A stretch of 64,000 nucleotides of DNA from Cupriavidus basilensis (GCF_000876015.1 NZ_BBQM01000012.1:620001-684000); one strand, 5' to 3'. Shown: positions 34,861 to 44,550, numbered from the stretch's first letter. Made by a program: numbers and translations. The notes: generated by a model from the sequence alone, not told the origin.

Positions 34861-35784
34861 CTACCGGTTGTCCGGCAGCAGTTCGATGCCGTCCAGTTCG
34901 GCGGCGCAGGTATCGCGCACGATGGAAACGAAGTCGCGCACATAGGGCCGCTGCGCCAGCGCCGCCGGCGTGGTCGCGTGCAACTCGCTCCACAGCCCCC
35001 GCGCGCCGATGCGCTTGGCCAGCACGTAGTCGTGGTCGACGTAGTTCTTCACGCCCCAGTTCGGCAGCGCGGCCACGCCGCGGCGGCTGGCCACCAGCTG
35101 CAGCACCGCCACCGTGAGCTCGGCCGTGCGCCGCTGCAGCTTGATGCCGGCCGGTTCCAGCACCTCGCGGATCAGGTCGATGCGCTGCTCGGGCACCGGG
35201 TAGGTGATGAGGGTCTCGCCGGCGAGGTCCTGCGCCTCGATGCGGCGCTTGTTGCGCAGCCGGTGCTCGTTGGCGATCACCGCCAGGATCTCGAAGCGGA
35301 ACAGCGGCGCCACCGCCAGTCCGCGCTTGGCCGGCGGCAGCGAGCCGATCACCATGTCGGTCCGGCCTTCGGCCAGCAGCGCCAGCGGGTCGGCGTGAAA
35401 GCCCGCCACCAGGTCCACCTCCACTTCCGGCCAGCGGCGGCGGAACTCGTCCATGACCGGCATCAGCCAGTCGAAGCAGGTATGGCATTCGAGCACGATG
35501 CGCAGCTCGCCGCGCGTGTCGCCCTTGAGCCGCGCGAGGTCGCGCTCGGCCGTGCTGATGGCGGCCAGCGTCTCGCGCGCCAGCGCCAGCAGGCGCTCGC
35601 CGGCGGGCGTGAAGCGCAGCCCCTGGCGGGTGCGGTCGAACAGCGGCAGGCCGTAGTGCGACTCGATGCCCTTGATTTGGTGCGACAGCGCCGACTGGCT
35701 CACGTGCACGCGCTCGGCCGCGGTGGCGAGCTTGCCCGATTCGGCGATCGCCACGAGGGAACGCAGGTGCCTGACTTCGATCAT
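34861..35784 (-). CDS. metR: Transcriptional activator of methionine synthesis
   Basis: 307-residue LysR protein recognised as MetR by the effector-domain signature LECHTCFDWLMPVMDEFRRRWP and by divergence from metE. The helix-turn-helix is SGKLATAAERVHVSQSALSHQIKGIE. MetR activates metE with homocysteine as co-effector and represses its own gene. The 133-base intergenic region contains a perfect MetR box. Confidence 0.95.
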   Translation of the reverse strand: MIEVRHLRSLVAIAESGKLATAAERVHVSQSALSHQIKGIESHYGLPLFDRTRQGLRFTPAGERLLALARETLAAISTAERDLARLKGDTRGELRIVLECHTCFDWLMPVMDEFRRRWPEVEVDLVAGFHADPLALLAEGRTDMVIGSLPPAKRGLAVAPLFRFEILAVIANEHRLRNKRRIEAQDLAGETLITYPVPEQRIDLIREVLEPAGIKLQRRTAELTVAVLQLVASRRGVAALPNWGVKNYVDHDYVLAKRIGARGLWSELHATTPAALAQRPYVRDFVSIVRDTCAAELDGIELLPDNR

Positions 35785-35817
35785 GACTGGTCGCTCCGCC
35801 TGATATGAAACCTGATA

Positions 35818-35830
35818 TGAAACTGATTCA
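35818..35830. promoter_or_regulatory. MetR box
   Basis: TGAA-N5-TTCA, exactly the MetR consensus, here extended to ATGAA/TTCAT, between divergent metR and metE. A duplicated CTGATATGAAAC just on the metR side and a TTCA near 35857 give extra half-sites, as expected for cooperative MetR binding. Confidence 0.85.
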
Positions 35831-35917
35831 TACGTTGATTAAATCTTATCGCTTGATTCATTCTACGCCGGATCCGACACTGGGCGCCATCGTCACACAC
35901 CACATACGGAGTACCAG

Positions 35918-38281
35918 ATGGCACGGACACATATCGCGGGCTTTCCCCGCATCGGCGCCCAGCGCGAACTGAAATTCGCCCAGGAAGCCTTCTGGCGCGG
36001 CGAGACCGCCGAATCCGACCTGCGCGAAGTGGCCGCCGGCCTGCGCCGGCAGCACTGGCAGGCCCAGGCCGAGGCGGGCCTGGACAGCGTGGCGGTGGGC
36101 GACTTCGCCTACTACGACCAGGTGCTCGGCACGAGCGCGCTGCTCGGCGCCCTGCCCGCGCGCTTCGGCTTCGACGCGAAGCAACTGAGCCTGGCGCAGT
36201 ATTTCGAGCTGGCGCGCGGCAACAAGGCGCAGCCCGCGCTGGAAATGACCAAGTGGTTCGATACCAACTACCACTACCTGGTGCCCGAGCTTGGACCCGA
36301 CACCCGCTTCGACGGCGGCGTGGACTGGTTCTTCGACGAGGTGGACGAGGCGCTGGCGCTGGGCCTGTCCGCCAAGCCGGTGCTGATCGGGCCGGTCACT
36401 TACCTGTGGCTGTCCAAGAGCCACGTCGAGGGCTTCGACCGCCTGAGCCTGCTGCCGGCGCTGGCGGCCGCCTATGCCCGCATCCTGGCGCGCCTGCGCG
36501 AGCGCGGCATCGAGTGGGTGCAGATCGACGAGCCGGCGCTGTGCCTGGACCTGGAGCCGGCCTGGCTCGACGCCTATGACAGCGCCTACGCGGCGCTGGC
36601 AGGCAGCGGCGTCAAGCTGCTGCTGGCCACCTACTTCGACACCGCCGCCGACCACGCCGCGCGCGCCGCCGCGCTGCCGGTGCAGGGCTTCCACGTCGAC
36701 CTGGTGCGCGCGCCGCAGCAGCTCGACGCATGGCGCCGCGTGCTGCCGGCCGGCGCGGTGCTCTCGGCCGGCGTGATCGACGGCCGCAACATCTGGCGCG
36801 CCGACCTGCGCCGCGCGCTGGCCGTGCTGGCGCCGCTGCGGGCCGAGCTGGGCGAGCGCCTGTGGGTGGCGCCGTCCTGCTCGCTGCTGCACGTGCCGGT
36901 GTCGCTCGCGGCCGAGCACAAGCTCGATGCCGAGATCAAGAGCTGGCTGGCCTTCGCCACCGAGAAGCTCGCCGAAGTGAACGTGCTGGCGCGCGCGCTC
37001 GACGAAGGCGAAGCCGCCGTCGCCGCGCAGCTTGCCGCCAACGACGCCGCGCTGGCCTCGCGCCGCAACTCGCGCCGCGTGGTCAACCAGCAGGTGCAGG
37101 CGCGCATGGCCGCCATCACCGCCGACATGGCCGAGCGCGACAGCGCGTTCGACGTGCGCATCGCCCGCCAGCGCGACGCGCTGCAACTGCCGGCGCTGCC
37201 CACCACCACCATCGGCTCGTTCCCGCAGACCGCGGCGATCCGCCAGACGCGCGCGGCCTACAAGCGCGGCGACATCGGCGCGCTGGAATACCTGCAGCGC
37301 ATCCGCGCCGAGATCGAGACCGCCGTGCGCAAGCAGGAAGCGCTGGGCCTGGACGTGCTGGTGCACGGCGAGGCCGAGCGCAACGACATGGTGGAATATT
37401 TCGGCGAGCAGTTGTGCGGCTACGCGTTCACCGCCAACGGCTGGGTGCAGAGCTACGGCTCGCGCTGCGTCAAGCCGCCGGTGATCTACGGCGACGTGTA
37501 CCGCCCCGAGCCGATGACGGTGGAGACCACGCGCTACGCGCAGTCGCTCACCGAGCGGCCGATGAAGGGCATGCTCACGGGCCCGGTGACGATGCTGCAA
37601 TGGTCGTTCGTGCGCGACGACCAGCCCCGCTCGGCCACCGCGCTGCAACTCGCGCTGGCGATCCGCGACGAAGTGAGCGACCTCGAGCAGGCCGGCATCC
37701 GCGTGATCCAGATCGACGAGCCCGCGCTGCGCGAGGGCCTGCCGCTGCGCAAGGGCGACTGGGCCGCCTATCTCGCCTGGGCCGTGCATGCCTTCAAGAT
37801 CTCGGCCGCCTCGGTGGCGGACCAGACGCAGATCCACACCCACATGTGCTATGCGGAGTTCAACGACATCCTGCCGGCCATCGCCGCGCTCGACGCGGAC
37901 GTGATCACCATCGAGACCTCGCGCTCGGCGATGGAGCTGCTCGAAGGCTTCGGCGAGTTCGACTATCCCAACGAGATCGGGCCGGGCGTGTACGACATCC
38001 ACTCGCCGCGCGTGCCCAGCGTGGAGGCCATCACGCATCTGCTCGAGCGCGCCTGCGAGGTGATTCCGCCGCAGCGGCTGTGGGTCAACCCGGACTGCGG
38101 CCTCAAGACGCGCGCATGGCCGGAGACCGAGGCCGCGCTGGCCAACATGGTGGCGGCCGCGCGCGCGCTGCGCGAGCGCGTCGGCAACGACGGCGCCGCG
38201 CGCTGGCAGCGTGCCGGCGCCGCGGGCCAGGCGGCGCATCACGCCACGCAAGCCTGCGACTGCGCCGGCCACGCGCGCTGA
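35918..38281 (+). CDS. metE: Cobalamin-independent methionine synthase
   Basis: 787-residue enzyme transferring the methyl group of 5-methyltetrahydropteroyl-triglutamate to homocysteine without B12. Two barrel domains; the zinc ligands are His642 and Cys644 (THMCYAEF), Glu666 (IETSRS) and Cys727 (NPDCGLKTR), offset by one from E. coli. The N-terminal [12 protein letters not shown] is typical. The chain is about 30 residues longer than E. coli MetE because of a C-terminal tail (from about residue 757) ending in a His/Cys-rich stretch [12 protein letters not shown]. Divergent from metR. Confidence 0.97.
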   Translation: MARTHIAGFPRIGAQRELKFAQEAFWRGETAESDLREVAAGLRRQHWQAQAEAGLDSVAVGDFAYYDQVLGTSALLGALPARFGFDAKQLSLAQYFELARGNKAQPALEMTKWFDTNYHYLVPELGPDTRFDGGVDWFFDEVDEALALGLSAKPVLIGPVTYLWLSKSHVEGFDRLSLLPALAAAYARILARLRERGIEWVQIDEPALCLDLEPAWLDAYDSAYAALAGSGVKLLLATYFDTAADHAARAAALPVQGFHVDLVRAPQQLDAWRRVLPAGAVLSAGVIDGRNIWRADLRRALAVLAPLRAELGERLWVAPSCSLLHVPVSLAAEHKLDAEIKSWLAFATEKLAEVNVLARALDEGEAAVAAQLAANDAALASRRNSRRVVNQQVQARMAAITADMAERDSAFDVRIARQRDALQLPALPTTTIGSFPQTAAIRQTRAAYKRGDIGALEYLQRIRAEIETAVRKQEALGLDVLVHGEAERNDMVEYFGEQLCGYAFTANGWVQSYGSRCVKPPVIYGDVYRPEPMTVETTRYAQSLTERPMKGMLTGPVTMLQWSFVRDDQPRSATALQLALAIRDEVSDLEQAGIRVIQIDEPALREGLPLRKGDWAAYLAWAVHAFKISAASVADQTQIHTHMCYAEFNDILPAIAALDADVITIETSRSAMELLEGFGEFDYPNEIGPGVYDIHSPRVPSVEAITHLLERACEVIPPQRLWVNPDCGLKTRAWPETEAALANMVAAARALRERVGNDGAARWQRAGAAGQAAHHATQACDCAGHAR

Positions 38282-38293
38282 ACCGGCGCGCCG

Positions 38294-38326
38294 GCCCGCC
38301 GCGCGGGCGGGCTGGCGCCGCCGTTT
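38294..38326 (+). terminator. Probable terminator after metE
   Basis: GCCCGCC pairs perfectly with GGCGGGC over a five-base loop, and a short TTTT run (38324-38327) follows after 11 bases. The U-tract is weak and distant, so strength is uncertain. Confidence 0.45.
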
Positions 38327-38384
38327 TCCCGCCGGCTTTCTTCCCTTGCGTCGCTGTGTCACATAGCGTGCGGCAAGCCTTGTT

Positions 38385-38418
38385 TCGTATCGTACGCGGC
38401 TTGTCCAGCACGATACGA
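38385..38418. promoter_or_regulatory. Inverted repeat upstream of the TonB receptor gene
   Basis: TCGTATCGT and ACGATACGA are perfect 9-base arms separated by 16 bases, ending 41 bases before the ATG. It could be a regulator's operator or an mRNA hairpin controlling translation. It does not match a Fur box or the conserved core of a cobalamin riboswitch. Confidence 0.6.
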
Positions 38419-38459
38419 GGCGCGTGTCCCACGCAGGACCGCCGCCACAAGGGAAGAAG

Positions 38460-40550
38460 ATGAAACGAAGCAGATACTGGAGGCGGCGCGCCGCCGCGCT
38501 GCCCGCCGCGGCATTCACCACGGCCGCGCTGGCGCAGGCCGGCGCCGATGCCACGGTGACGCTGCCGGCCGCCACCGTGACCGCCCGCGCCGAAGGCTCG
38601 CTCACGGTGCCCGCCGTGAGCCAGCAGAAGGAAACGCTGTTCGGCACCGCCGGCTCGGTCGGCTTCGTCGACGCCGCCGCGTATGGCGACAGCTACGCCA
38701 GCAACCTGCGCGACGTGCTCAAGGACGCGCCGGGCGTGTACGTGCAGGAGCGCTACGGGCAGGAGCTGCGCCTGTCGGTGCGCGGCTCGGGCATCGCGCG
38801 CGGCTATCACGTGCGCGGGCTGGAAATCCTGCAGGACGGCGTGCCCACCAACTTCGCCGACGGCAGCGGCGACTACTACCAGATCGACCCGCTCGCGCTG
38901 AGCGCGGCCGAAGTCTACAAGGGCGGCAACGGGCTGGCCTACGGCAGCACCACGCTCGGCGGCGCGCTCAACTTCACCACGCCCACGGCGTTTACCGCCG
39001 AGGCGCGCAACGAGGTGCGCGTGGACGGCGGCAGCTTCGGCACGGCGCGCGCCAGCGGCCAGGTCTCGCGCCAGATCGGCGCGTTCGATTTCCTGGCCAG
39101 CCTGAGCGCCAACCACGCGGACGGCTTCCGCGCCCACGAGCGCGGCCAGTACGAGCAGTTCAACGCCAACTTCGGCTACCGTTTCAGCCCGGCGGTGGAG
39201 ACACGCTTCTATCTCGGCGCCTACGTCGTCGACCAGCAGCTGCCGGGCTCGCTCTCGCTCGGCGACGCGCTCGGCAGCCCGCGCAAGGCTTCCGCCAGCG
39301 CGCTCTCGGGCGACCAGGCGCGCGACACGCGCACCGAGCGCGTGGCCAACGTCACCACGGTGAAGCTCGACAGCGGCCAGCTCGATTTCAGCACCTGGGT
39401 CATCCACAAGAGCCTGTACCACCCGATCTTCCAGGTCGTCGACCAGGACTACTGGACCTACGGCTTCGCGCCGCGCTACACCGGCACGCACACCATCGGC
39501 GGCCTGCGCAACCAGGTCATCGCCGGCGCGCGCTTCTTCGGCGGCAACAACGATGCGCGCCAGTTCGTCAACAACGCCGGCAACCGCGGCGCGCAGACCC
39601 TCAACGCGGCGCAGGACGCCTACAACTACGAGGCCTATCTCGAGGACCGCCTGTGGGTCACGCCCACGTTCGCGCTGATGGCCGGCGCCAAGGCCTACCG
39701 CAGCGTGCGCGACTACCACGACTACGGCGGCCTGCCCGCCAACCCGGCGGCCAGGTCGGACCGCGCCACCTTCAGCGGCGTCAATCCCAAGTTCGGCGTG
39801 CTGTGGGAACCCGCGCGCGACGTGCAGGCCTTCGCCGACATCACGCGCAGCACCGACGTGCCGGACTTCACCGACCTGAGCCAGACCATCGCCGCGACCA
39901 CGCGCTTCGTGCCGCTGGCCGCGCAGCATGGCTGGACGATGGAGATCGGCACGCGCGGCAAGCGCGAGCGCTTTGCCTGGGACGTGACGGCCTACCGCTC
40001 GCTGGTGCGCGACCAGCTGCTGCAATACACCACCAACCCGGACGTGCCCGCCTCCACCTTCAACGCCGGGCGCACCACGCTGCAGGGCGTGGAGCTGGGC
40101 GTGTCCGGCGACGTGCTGCGCAACGTGTTCGGCGCCGGCGACGCGCTCACGCTGTCGCAACTGTGGAACTACAGCGATTTCCGCTTCGACAACGATGCGC
40201 AGTACGGCAACAACCGCATCGCGGGCGTGCCCGAGCACGTGCTGCGCACCACCGTCGCGTACAGCCGCGCGGGCGGACTGCGCGTGGCCGGCACCATCGA
40301 CTGGGTGCCGGGCGGCGCCTACGTGGACTATGCGAATACCTTGCGCACGCCGGGCTACGCGCTGTTCGGCCTGCAGGCCAGCTACGCGTTCCGGGGCGGG
40401 GTGACGGTCTTCCTAGATGCCAGGAACCTGGGGAACAAGCGCTACGTGAGCGACTTCAGCACCGTGACGGACGCGCGCACGGCGAACACCGCGGTGTTCT
40501 ATCCCGGCACGGGGCGCGCGTTCTATGCCGGGGTGAGGTACCGCTTCTGA
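38460..40550 (+). CDS. TonB-dependent outer-membrane receptor
   Basis: 696-residue receptor; signal peptide (RRRAAALPAAAFTTAALAQA), plug domain at about 55-175 (NLRDVLKDAPGVYVQERYGQ, RGSGIARGYHVRGLEILQDGVPTN as separate parts, SAAEVYKGGNGLAYGSTTLGGALNF), then a beta-barrel ending in the export signal GVRYRF. GGGAAG precedes the ATG. The plug and barrel pattern resemble siderophore receptors. No siderophore gene, TonB gene or Fur box is adjacent, so the ligand is unknown. Confidence 0.93.
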   Translation: MKRSRYWRRRAAALPAAAFTTAALAQAGADATVTLPAATVTARAEGSLTVPAVSQQKETLFGTAGSVGFVDAAAYGDSYASNLRDVLKDAPGVYVQERYGQELRLSVRGSGIARGYHVRGLEILQDGVPTNFADGSGDYYQIDPLALSAAEVYKGGNGLAYGSTTLGGALNFTTPTAFTAEARNEVRVDGGSFGTARASGQVSRQIGAFDFLASLSANHADGFRAHERGQYEQFNANFGYRFSPAVETRFYLGAYVVDQQLPGSLSLGDALGSPRKASASALSGDQARDTRTERVANVTTVKLDSGQLDFSTWVIHKSLYHPIFQVVDQDYWTYGFAPRYTGTHTIGGLRNQVIAGARFFGGNNDARQFVNNAGNRGAQTLNAAQDAYNYEAYLEDRLWVTPTFALMAGAKAYRSVRDYHDYGGLPANPAARSDRATFSGVNPKFGVLWEPARDVQAFADITRSTDVPDFTDLSQTIAATTRFVPLAAQHGWTMEIGTRGKRERFAWDVTAYRSLVRDQLLQYTTNPDVPASTFNAGRTTLQGVELGVSGDVLRNVFGAGDALTLSQLWNYSDFRFDNDAQYGNNRIAGVPEHVLRTTVAYSRAGGLRVAGTIDWVPGGAYVDYANTLRTPGYALFGLQASYAFRGGVTVFLDARNLGNKRYVSDFSTVTDARTANTAVFYPGTGRAFYAGVRYRF

Positions 40551-40559
40551 GAGACCGCA

Positions 40560-40588
40560 GCCGGGGCGGCGAGACCCGCCGCCCCGGC
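40560..40588. terminator. Hairpin between convergent genes, probable bidirectional terminator
   Basis: An 11-bp perfect GC stem (GCCGGGGCGGC/GCCGCCCCGGC) with a 7-base loop sits nine bases after the TonB-receptor stop and eight before the DUF1254 stop. There is no U-tract. Confidence 0.55.
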
Positions 40589-40596
40589 GCGTCCGG

Positions 40597-42006
40597 TCAG
40601 TCGATCCGCTCCACCGGCGGCGCCACCCAGGTGCCGTCGAGCACGGACTGCCCGGGCCAGTAGACGCGCAGCATCAGGTTGAAGCCGTCCGGCGGCGCCG
40701 GCAGCCAGTTGGATACCTGGCTGCCGGGCGGGCGCGCGTTCTGGATGGCGATGTCGAGCGAGCCGTCGCGGTTGTACCTGAGGCGGTCGCGGTCGCCGAT
40801 GGCGTAGCGGTTCAGCGGGTTCGCCACGAACACCTGCTTGTCGTTGTAGAGCGTGAGCGACCAGAACGCATTGGTCGGCGGCAGCTGGTTCTTGTCGAAA
40901 TGCATGACGTAGCGCTTCGATCCGTCCAGCGGCTTGCCGGCCGAATCGACGCGCGTGGCGGGATAGACCGCATCGGCGGGCAGGTTGGCGCCCAGCCCCA
41001 CCCACGCGACCAGCGCGCGCTTGCCATAGGCGGTGCCGTAGTTGCCGAGGTCGCGGCGGACCGTCCATTCCGCCCCGGTATCGGCGGCGCGCTTGGCCGC
41101 GCCCGCGATGCCGGCCAGCGCGGTGGTGGCGCCTTCCTGCACGGCGCGGGCCGTGGCGGGCTCCAGCGCCGTCACCGAGAACGGCGCGCCGGGCACGATG
41201 CCGAGCTTCCTGATCGACTCGACCATCGCCGCGTCGGCCGGCGCCGGCGGGTTGGCCGGCAGCAGCGCGGCGAAGCGCGTGAAGAAGGCCTGCGCGTCCA
41301 TCGCCGCGACCTGCTCGGCCGGCGGCGTTTCCGTGTCCACGGCATTGCCCGCCGGCGCCGCCTGCGACCGCGCCTTGCCGCCGCCCTGCCACGCCGACAG
41401 CGGCATCAGGCGGTACTGGCTCTGCAGGCGGCGCACCGCTGCGTAGTCCTTCTTGCCGTTGGTCTGGGTGCGGCCGATCAGCCAGACCATCTCGGTCGGG
41501 GCGCGGATTTCCTTCACGCCGGGCGGCAGCGTGCCGGTCCAGCGCGGGCCGATGATGGCGAACACGGCTTTCCTGGTGCCCGTGGTGCGCTTGCCCGGCG
41601 AGGCGAACACATTGGTCCACGCATCCATCATCGGCATCAGGTAGTAGCGGCCGCGGGTATCGGGCAGCGACAGGATCTGCGGCTCCTCGCTCAGGTCCAG
41701 CCATGCCGTGGAATAGAGCGTGTCGGCGTTGGGGCTGACCACGTCGGTAAACGTGGCATCGGGAAAGCCGCGCATGTGCGCGAAGGTATTGGCCGGCGTG
41801 CGCGCGGTCATGACCTCGCGCGTGACGTCCATCAGCACCAGCGGATAAGCGTAGGTGAATACCTGGGCCGACAAGGCCTTGACCGTCGCATCCGGCTGGC
41901 TGGAGGCGCCCTGCGGCGCCTGCGCCTTCTGCGGTCCCGCGGCGCAACCTGCCAGCAGCAGGCCGAGGGCCGCCGCGCCCGCGATCTGGCGAATCGAAAA
42001 ACTCAT
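40597..42006 (-). CDS. DUF1254/DUF1214 lipoprotein
   Basis: 469-residue lipoprotein. The start at 42006 gives a classic lipoprotein signal with lipobox LLAGC (Cys near residue 21). DUF1254 occupies about 50-180 (TYAYPLVLMDVTREVM, SPNADTLYSTAWLDL, YYLMPMMDAWTNVF), and DUF1214 the C-terminal part (GSKRYVMHFDKNQLPPTNAFWSLTLYN). These paired domains are widespread and poorly understood. Two Ala/Gly-rich linkers separate them. The frame continues upstream of the chosen start, but AGGGATCGGGG before 42006 supports it. Confidence 0.9.
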   Translation of the reverse strand: MSFSIRQIAGAAALGLLLAGCAAGPQKAQAPQGASSQPDATVKALSAQVFTYAYPLVLMDVTREVMTARTPANTFAHMRGFPDATFTDVVSPNADTLYSTAWLDLSEEPQILSLPDTRGRYYLMPMMDAWTNVFASPGKRTTGTRKAVFAIIGPRWTGTLPPGVKEIRAPTEMVWLIGRTQTNGKKDYAAVRRLQSQYRLMPLSAWQGGGKARSQAAPAGNAVDTETPPAEQVAAMDAQAFFTRFAALLPANPPAPADAAMVESIRKLGIVPGAPFSVTALEPATARAVQEGATTALAGIAGAAKRAADTGAEWTVRRDLGNYGTAYGKRALVAWVGLGANLPADAVYPATRVDSAGKPLDGSKRYVMHFDKNQLPPTNAFWSLTLYNDKQVFVANPLNRYAIGDRDRLRYNRDGSLDIAIQNARPPGSQVSNWLPAPPDGFNLMLRVYWPGQSVLDGTWVAPPVERID

Positions 42007-42776
42007 GACCCCGATCCCTTTTTTGGTTTGACTACCCGTCGTGCCGGTTACCGCTGAAGCGGAGATATTTTCCCGCACGAACGTGTGATTTTATTCGAAC
42101 GATGATGGGCTGGCGAGTCCGGGCTTGTCAATTCGCGTGTCTGAATTAATGCGGTGCAGCGCACCAACGGCCGGCCTTATGGCCGGTGCGCCGGCGGGCC
42201 GGACGAAACCCCGCGCCGGCCGGCGCCGCCTGTGTCCGCATGGTTCTTGCGGGAGCGCGCCCGCGCGGCCCGGCCGGCTCGCGCCCCGACTCGTCGCGCG
42301 GCCACCGGGCCGCCCGGCCATTGATGCATTGACGCGCCGGGGCCGGCGCGCCATCCGGTTCTGCCTTTCCGCCAGGATTAGAGGGTAAACCACCCTCTGA
42401 TCAGCCATTAAATACCGCCAAAAATAAGAGCATTCTTATATTAATTTCCAAAAACCGTAATTAGAATTCTCTCATCGCTGGCAGAGAAATTTCCTACGCC
42501 AGCCACGGAACCATCTCAACAGGGGGAGAGAAAAACAAGACGGGAAAATCATCCAACGGGGAAACACCAGACTATCCGGATCGAGACAGCGGGACCATTG
42601 AATAATCAATGGCCCCTGCCCGGCTACTGTCCGATATTACTGCCCGCGAAAATCGCGGGATAACCAGATTCATTCGATCAGAAAAATGGCACCCGCGGCC
42701 GGCCCGCGGGCGCGGGGCCGCCTTTTGTCCGGCGGATCCATAACACCTGTATTGCACCCGCACCGGAGGCGCCCTC
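42007..42776. other. 770-base intergenic region with AT-richer core and hairpins
   Basis: No convincing gene. From about 42377 to 42690 the composition is visibly AT-richer than anywhere else in the window. It contains AGAGGGT/ACCCTCT (42380-42398), CCCGCGA/TCGCGGG with an AAA loop (42643-42659) and CCCGCGG/CCGCGGG (42692-42710). The last is followed by GGGGCCGCCTTTTG and could be a weak terminator or leader structure for the beta-helix gene. It does not match the c-di-GMP or cobalamin riboswitch cores that I know. Confidence 0.5.
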
Positions 42777-43898
42777 ATGTCCAACTGGAAACGACCCTTT
42801 CTTTATCGTCTTGGCCCGGGCATCGTCCTGCCCCTATTCCTGTTCCTGCCCGGCTGCGGCGGTGGCGGCGATGGCCCGGCCAGCGACAACATGCCTTCCG
42901 CGGTGCCGGGCGCGCCCACCTGCACGGCGCCGGCCGAAGTCACCGCCGATACCGTGCTCGACGGCGCCTGCGTCTACAGGCAGGCCTTCACCATCACCCG
43001 CTCCGGCGTCACGCTGGATTGCAACGGCGCGCTGATCGACGGCCGCGGCACCGACGCCAAGGGCATCTACGTGAACTCGCGCGGCAACCCGCTAAGCAAC
43101 GTCACCATCCGCAACTGCCGCCTCAAGGACCAGGCCTCGGCGGGCATCGCGGTCGGCTGGAGCGGCTCGCTCGCGGCCAGGCTGCAAACCTACTCCCGCG
43201 ACGACATCTACGCGCGCACGCCGCAGCAGGTGCTGATCGAGAATGTCAGCGTGGCGGGCGCGGGCGACACCGGCATCTATATCGAGACCTACGCCTCCGG
43301 CATCACGCTGAGCCATGTCACCGTGACCGGCTCGCGCGGCCCGGGCGTGTACCTGGACGCCTCGACGCGCGACAACCGGATCGTGGACTCCACGTTCACC
43401 GACAACGGCGTGCCGCGCACCCGCGAAGCCATCGCCATCGACTCCTCGGCCGGCAACGTGATCGCGGGCAACCAGTTCAGCGGCAACGCCCTGGCCGCCA
43501 TCGCGCTCTACAAGAACTGCGGCGAGAACCAGGGCCCGACGCGCTGGCAGCACTCGGACCGCAACCTGATCCAGGACAACGATTTCGCCGCGCAGAGCGT
43601 GGGCGTGTGGATCGCGTCGCGGCAGAGCCGGGACCTGAGCAACTGGAATTGCGGCGATCCCTCCTACTATGCCGGCCGCTATTTCCTCGATTATGCGCAA
43701 GACAACCGGGTGATAAGCAACCGCTTCAGCAATGTCCGGCAGGGCGTGATCGTGGAGGACGACAATAATACGGTGAGCGGAAATACCTTTTCCGGCAGCA
43801 GAAGCGCCGACATCGTGACGGGCGCCCAATATCGCGCCATGTATCTCGGACGCCCCGTTTCGGGGCTGGTCGCGGAAAACAATACCTACCTGCCGTAG
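42777..43898 (+). CDS. Right-handed parallel beta-helix lipoprotein
   Basis: 373-residue lipoprotein: signal with lipobox FLPGC (Cys near residue 27), a short Gly-rich linker, then a NosD/pectate-lyase-like parallel beta-helix. Repeating short coils are visible: GVTLDCNGALIDGRG, NVTIRNCRLKDQ, GITLSHVTVTGSRGPGVYL, NRIVDSTFTDN, NVIAGNQFSGN, NRVISNRFSN and NTVSGNTFSG. Such folds bind or cut polysaccharides; no catalytic residues stand out. A GGAGG site precedes the ATG. It follows an AT-richer gap, so transfer is possible. Confidence 0.88.
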   Translation: MSNWKRPFLYRLGPGIVLPLFLFLPGCGGGGDGPASDNMPSAVPGAPTCTAPAEVTADTVLDGACVYRQAFTITRSGVTLDCNGALIDGRGTDAKGIYVNSRGNPLSNVTIRNCRLKDQASAGIAVGWSGSLAARLQTYSRDDIYARTPQQVLIENVSVAGAGDTGIYIETYASGITLSHVTVTGSRGPGVYLDASTRDNRIVDSTFTDNGVPRTREAIAIDSSAGNVIAGNQFSGNALAAIALYKNCGENQGPTRWQHSDRNLIQDNDFAAQSVGVWIASRQSRDLSNWNCGDPSYYAGRYFLDYAQDNRVISNRFSNVRQGVIVEDDNNTVSGNTFSGSRSADIVTGAQYRAMYLGRPVSGLVAENNTYLP

Positions 43899-43960
43899 AC
43901 GACGGGAAATGGCGGCAAGCTAACAGGAACCTTCCGATCAATAGGAATCCCCCGAAGGGG

Positions 43961-43997
43961 CGGGATTGTACCTGCGCGGTTGCGCACTACAATCCCG
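43961..43997. repeat. 37-base nested palindrome
   Basis: CGGGATTGTA pairs perfectly with TACAATCCCG. Inside it TGCGC/GCGCA closes a GGTT loop, with only a two-against-one base mismatch between the stems. It lies 62 bases after the beta-helix stop and has no U-tract. It may be a Rho-dependent or processing hairpin, or a REP-like element. Confidence 0.75.
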
Positions 43998-44117
43998 CTG
44001 CACAACACCGATGCCACACCGGAAACGCTGCCCGATGCCATACGGCAACACCAGCAGGGACCTTCAGAGTCTCTCAGAGGCGCGATACGGAGCAGGAATT
44101 ACACAGGAAGCACCGCA

Positions 44118-44324
44118 ATGACGTTTTATCTTCTGGGGTTCCTGGCTTTCGAAGCCATGTGGTTCTTTCCATTCAGGAAGGTCTTCCGCGCCGCGCACTT
44201 CGGCGCACCCTATGCCTACCTGTCGCTGATCCCGCTGGTGGGTCCGCTGTTGTGCATCTGGATCCTGGCGGCGCGGCCGTGGCCGCTCAAGACCAAGCTC
44301 GTGCGCACCTTCTCCGTGTCCTGA
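44118..44324 (+). CDS. Small two-helix membrane protein
   Basis: 68 residues, MTFYLLGFLAFEAMWFFPF... with two hydrophobic helices (about 3-18 and 34-54) joined by a basic loop (RKVFRAAHFG). An AGGAAG site lies eight bases before the ATG, which is why 44118 is chosen over the longer frame. It looks like a small PhaH/DUF805-size membrane protein, but I recognise no family. Confidence 0.7.
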   Translation: MTFYLLGFLAFEAMWFFPFRKVFRAAHFGAPYAYLSLIPLVGPLLCIWILAARPWPLKTKLVRTFSVS

Positions 44325-44500
44325 GGGCCGCACCCCGCGGCGCGCCGGCCACGGCACCATGCACGGAACACCGTGGCGAGGACATCGCGCGGTTCCGCCG
44401 GATGCCGAACGTCCATGACCACGCAGCGGCGGTCGCACCGCCCATGCGTGGCTTGAGCGGGAGGCATTGGCGTGGGCCGGTCACGCGGCAGCGATGCTGC

Positions 44501-44544
44501 CCGGATGCAATCCGAATGCGGCCCGAATGCAGCCTGAATGCGGG
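44501..44544. repeat. 11-bp imperfect tandem repeat, four units
   Basis: Units CCGGATGCAAT, CCGAATGCGGC, CCGAATGCAGC, CTGAATGCGGG run head to tail just after the hydrolase stop codon. Confidence 0.7.
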
Positions 44545-44550
44545 CGGCGG

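Noticed and set aside
38282..38459. Cobalamin riboswitch before the TonB receptor or near metE
   Set aside because: The conserved B12-box core is not present; metE has a MetR box instead.
42091..42408. Minus-strand open frame of 105 codons in the intergenic gap
   Set aside because: Low-complexity Arg/Gly/Ala protein spanning a composition break, no ribosome site.
42380..42710. c-di-GMP (GEMM) riboswitch in the AT-richer leader
   Set aside because: Hairpins are present but the conserved GEMM core segments are not.
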